A DNA stretch of 5,877 nt, taken from contig CAAFWX010000013.1 in the NCBI GenBank assembly GCA_900766795.1, forward strand, positions 1 to 5,877, given 5' to 3'. Under the pieces are notes generated by a model, which was not told the DNA's origin, did not search any database, and saw only the letters and a program-made list of their open reading frames with translations. The position numbers and the translations under genes were made by a program. Source of the DNA: Oscillospiraceae bacterium. Its GTDB lineage: Bacteria > Bacillota_A > Clostridia > Oscillospirales > Ruminococcaceae. Of this stretch, positions 3,813 through 5,877 are shown one piece after another. Within the stretch, counting starts at the first letter, position 1; every line of letters starts with the position of its first letter.

Positions 3813-5877
3813 TTATCCAAGGATTACCCTGAGCTTTTCCAGAAGCTCGCTGTATTGCTTCATGGCTTCCTCATGGTGGGCGGCTATATAGTCTGTATCG
3901 GCGTTCTTCGCCGCTTCCTCAAGCAGCCTTGCTTGCTCAGAAAGGTCGTCTGCGCCGATGGATTTGGAGTTGCTTTTCAGCGCGTGGACTTGTATTCGGT
4001 AATTGTCCATGTCTGATTTGCTGAAAGCATCGTTGATGATGTTCAGGCGGTTTCCGTTGATGTATTCCCGCAGTATCTCCAGAAAAAAATTCTCGTCGTT
4101 AATGCAGTAGCGCAGAGCCTCCTGCGTGTTCAGCAGCTCGTCAAGGCGTGCCATAATCGGCTGCGGGTTATCGGAGCGGGTTTCTTCGGGTGTGTGGGGC
4201 GTTGACGGTGACTTTTGCGGCAGTTCAGCGGCGGGGTTTAAAACAAGCTCCGGTGGCAGGCAGCGCATAAGCAGCTTCTCAAGCTGAACATCATTTATCG
4301 GCTTTGAGAGGTACTCGGAAAAGCCCTCGCTCATGTATTCCGCTCTTGCAGAGGAAAGTGCGTTTGCCGTCAGCATTACCGTGGGGGTATTTATATTCGG
4401 GGAGTTTGTCATTTCTTTCAGGCGGCGGAAAGTCTCAATACCGTCCATCTCGGGCATCATGTGGTCAAGGAAAATGATGTCGTAGTGCTTTTGCGCCGCA
4501 AGTTCCAGGCACTTTTTGCCGCTGTCTGCTTCGTCAATCTGTATCTGTGTATGCTTTAGCATTCCGCAGAATACCTTTAGGTTAAGCGGCACATCGTCCA
4601 CCACAAGTATGTGGGCGTCGGGTGCGCGGAAGGTTTCTTTGTAGTTGACGCTGCGGGTGCTGCCGGAATAGTTTGAGGAGAAGCTGCCCAGCGTGTTTGT
4701 GCCTATTATCTTCTGGATTATTTCCACGGAGAACTCCGAGCCTTTTCCCAACTCGCTCTTTACTGTGATGGAGCCTTCCATAAGGTCAATAAGCTGCTTT
4801 GTTATGGTAAGACCAAGACCTGTACCTTCGATGCCTCTGTTTTCCTTTTCGTCAAAACGCTGGAATGAGGTGAACAGCTTGTCCAGGTTGTCCTCGGAAA
4901 TACCAATGCCCGTGTCCGTAACCTTTATAATAAGCTTCATGCTGTCGCCGTCCAGTTTCTCCCAATCCGCCCTTAGCAGAACAGAGCCTGATTTTGTGTA
5001 TTTTACGGCATTTGTCAGCAGATTTGTGATAATCTGCCTTACTCTGACCTCATCTCCAAAAAGCTGCGCGGGAATGGTGGGGTCGTTCTCTATCCTCAGC
5101 TCCAGCCCCGCCTCCTGTGCGCGGGAGAAAAGCAGGCTGTAGCAGTCGTTCAGCAGGGAAAACAGCTCGTACTGAACGGGTATTATCTCCATCTTTCCAG
5201 ATTCAATTTTGGATAGGTCGAGGATATCGTTGACTATGGACAGCAGATTTCTTCCGGCGCTGCGGATATTGAGCGCGTAGTCTCTGATGTCGTCCTCGGA
5301 GGTTTCCCGCAGTATCATCTCGTCCATTCCGAGAATGCCGTTAATGGGGGTGCGTATCTCATGGGACATATTAGCGAGAAACCGGCTTTTTGCCTTGTTA
5401 GCATCAAGTGCCTGCTGCTGGGCTTCCTTGGCTTTGTTGGTGGCTTTGACGAGCTTTGCATTCTGGTCGTTAAGTATCATAATAATGAGCTTTGCAAGGT
5501 AACCCGCAATCCATACTATAAGCAGCGAAATTGCTCCGTTTGGAATGAAAGTATCGTCTAAATGTGGGAATGTCTCCAGAAGCCGTTTGAACAGGGAAAC
5601 GAAAATTCCCAGCATACTTGCATAGGTGGAGGTGCGGGTCAGCTTCATGTTTCCGAAAACCACAGACGAAAGCACCGGAACACAGAACATCGTCATAGTG
5701 TTTGCATATACGAAATGAGTGGACGCCACCACGGTGCAAATCATCAGCAGCGTGAGTACTATCGCATAGCTCTGAACCTCCTGATTTTTCGGGAACAGCC
5801 TGAATACTGCAAACTGAAAGCACAGCGCCGCACAGTTCTGAACAGTAGGCAATAACAAATACCAGAAAATGTATTCA
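3813..5877 (-). CDS. Membrane-bound hybrid histidine kinase (TM-HisKA-HATPase-REC-HPt), 5' partial
   Basis: The frame is open to the right edge, so the N-terminus is missing. The TTG at 5858 lies in mid-frame, with 'EYIFWY' encoded just before it, and is used here only for numbering. Residues 1-130 hold about four or five hydrophobic segments with short loops, so there is no large extracellular sensor in view. Residues about 131-160 are an Ala/Lys-rich probable coiled coil. HisKA has 'NMSHEIRTPINGILGM' with phospho-His H166. The ATPase domain has N283 (N box), 'DTGIG' (315-319), 'FQRFD' (332-336) and 'GTGLGL' (345-350). The receiver has D421/D422, phospho-acceptor D465 ('IIFLDHMMPEMDG'), T497 and K519. 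After a Pro-rich linker (about 540-565), the HPt domain has H625 in 'VHALKSNSKSIG'. All catalytic residues I can check are present, so the His-Asp-His relay looks functional. No regulator is encoded beside it in the window. The signal sensed is unknown, and the terminator at 3759-3800 closes the gene. Confidence 0.95.
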   Translation of the reverse strand, partial: EYIFWYLLLPTVQNCAALCFQFAVFRLFPKNQEVQSYAIVLTLLMICTVVASTHFVYANTMTMFCVPVLSSVVFGNMKLTRTSTYASMLGIFVSLFKRLLETFPHLDDTFIPNGAISLLIVWIAGYLAKLIIMILNDQNAKLVKATNKAKEAQQQALDANKAKSRFLANMSHEIRTPINGILGMDEMILRETSEDDIRDYALNIRSAGRNLLSIVNDILDLSKIESGKMEIIPVQYELFSLLNDCYSLLFSRAQEAGLELRIENDPTIPAQLFGDEVRVRQIITNLLTNAVKYTKSGSVLLRADWEKLDGDSMKLIIKVTDTGIGISEDNLDKLFTSFQRFDEKENRGIEGTGLGLTITKQLIDLMEGSITVKSELGKGSEFSVEIIQKIIGTNTLGSFSSNYSGSTRSVNYKETFRAPDAHILVVDDVPLNLKVFCGMLKHTQIQIDEADSGKKCLELAAQKHYDIIFLDHMMPEMDGIETFRRLKEMTNSPNINTPTVMLTANALSSARAEYMSEGFSEYLSKPINDVQLEKLLMRCLPPELVLNPAAELPQKSPSTPHTPEETRSDNPQPIMARLDELLNTQEALRYCINDENFFLEILREYINGNRLNIINDAFSKSDMDNYRIQVHALKSNSKSIGADDLSEQARLLEEAAKNADTDYIAAHHEEAMKQYSELLEKLRVILG

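Noticed and set aside
5470..5855. Overlapping open frames on both strands within the kinase membrane region
   Set aside because: They are other-frame readings of the kinase gene; the kinase frame continues through its transmembrane segments to the window edge.

Overview
The window looks like chromosomal DNA from a Gram-positive Clostridia, most likely a gut Ruminococcus or other Oscillospiraceae member. This is an inference from several things: AGGAGG-type ribosome sites, near-consensus sigma-A promoters with extended -10 elements, a lipoprotein with a long Thr-rich stalk and an 'FDxxYYxxxxP...GIxEGR' module of the kind common in Ruminococcus surface proteins, and hybrid kinases of a type abundant in these bacteria. 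No rRNA, tRNA, CRISPR array, transposase or phage gene is visible.

Layout. (1) Bases 1-1377, + strand: the 3' end of a hybrid sensor kinase (end of a receiver domain, an HPt domain and a C-terminal helical tail), overlapping by 11 bases a 202-residue response regulator (receiver plus LuxR-like helix-turn-helix). (2) Bases 1378-1606: an intergenic region with a strong promoter at 1497-1525 and an AT-rich leader. (3) Bases 1607-2022, + strand: a zinc-ribbon membrane protein whose frame is broken once near 1696-1720. The N-terminal zinc ribbon and the C-terminal membrane helices lie in different frames. (4) Bases 2093-2141: a terminator that works in both directions between converging genes. (5) Bases 2143-3703, - strand: an operon with its own consensus promoter. 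It encodes a Thr-rich surface lipoprotein ending in a CAP/SCP-like domain, followed by a 63-residue single-helix membrane peptide. The lipoprotein appears to start at an ATT codon. (6) Bases 3759-3800: a second hairpin terminator. (7) Bases 3813-5877, - strand: a membrane-bound hybrid histidine kinase (TM segments, HisKA, HATPase, REC, HPt) that runs off the right edge.

How the genes may work together. The two hybrid kinases face inward from the two edges and have similar receiver/HPt tails, so they look like paralogs. The left kinase is translationally linked to a DNA-binding regulator, its obvious phosphorelay partner. The right kinase has no regulator in view. The surface-protein operon and the zinc-ribbon membrane gene lie between the two signalling genes and could be targets, but the sequence does not show that. 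The points most worth a second look are the single frameshift, the ATT start, and the lipoprotein/mini-membrane-protein pair.
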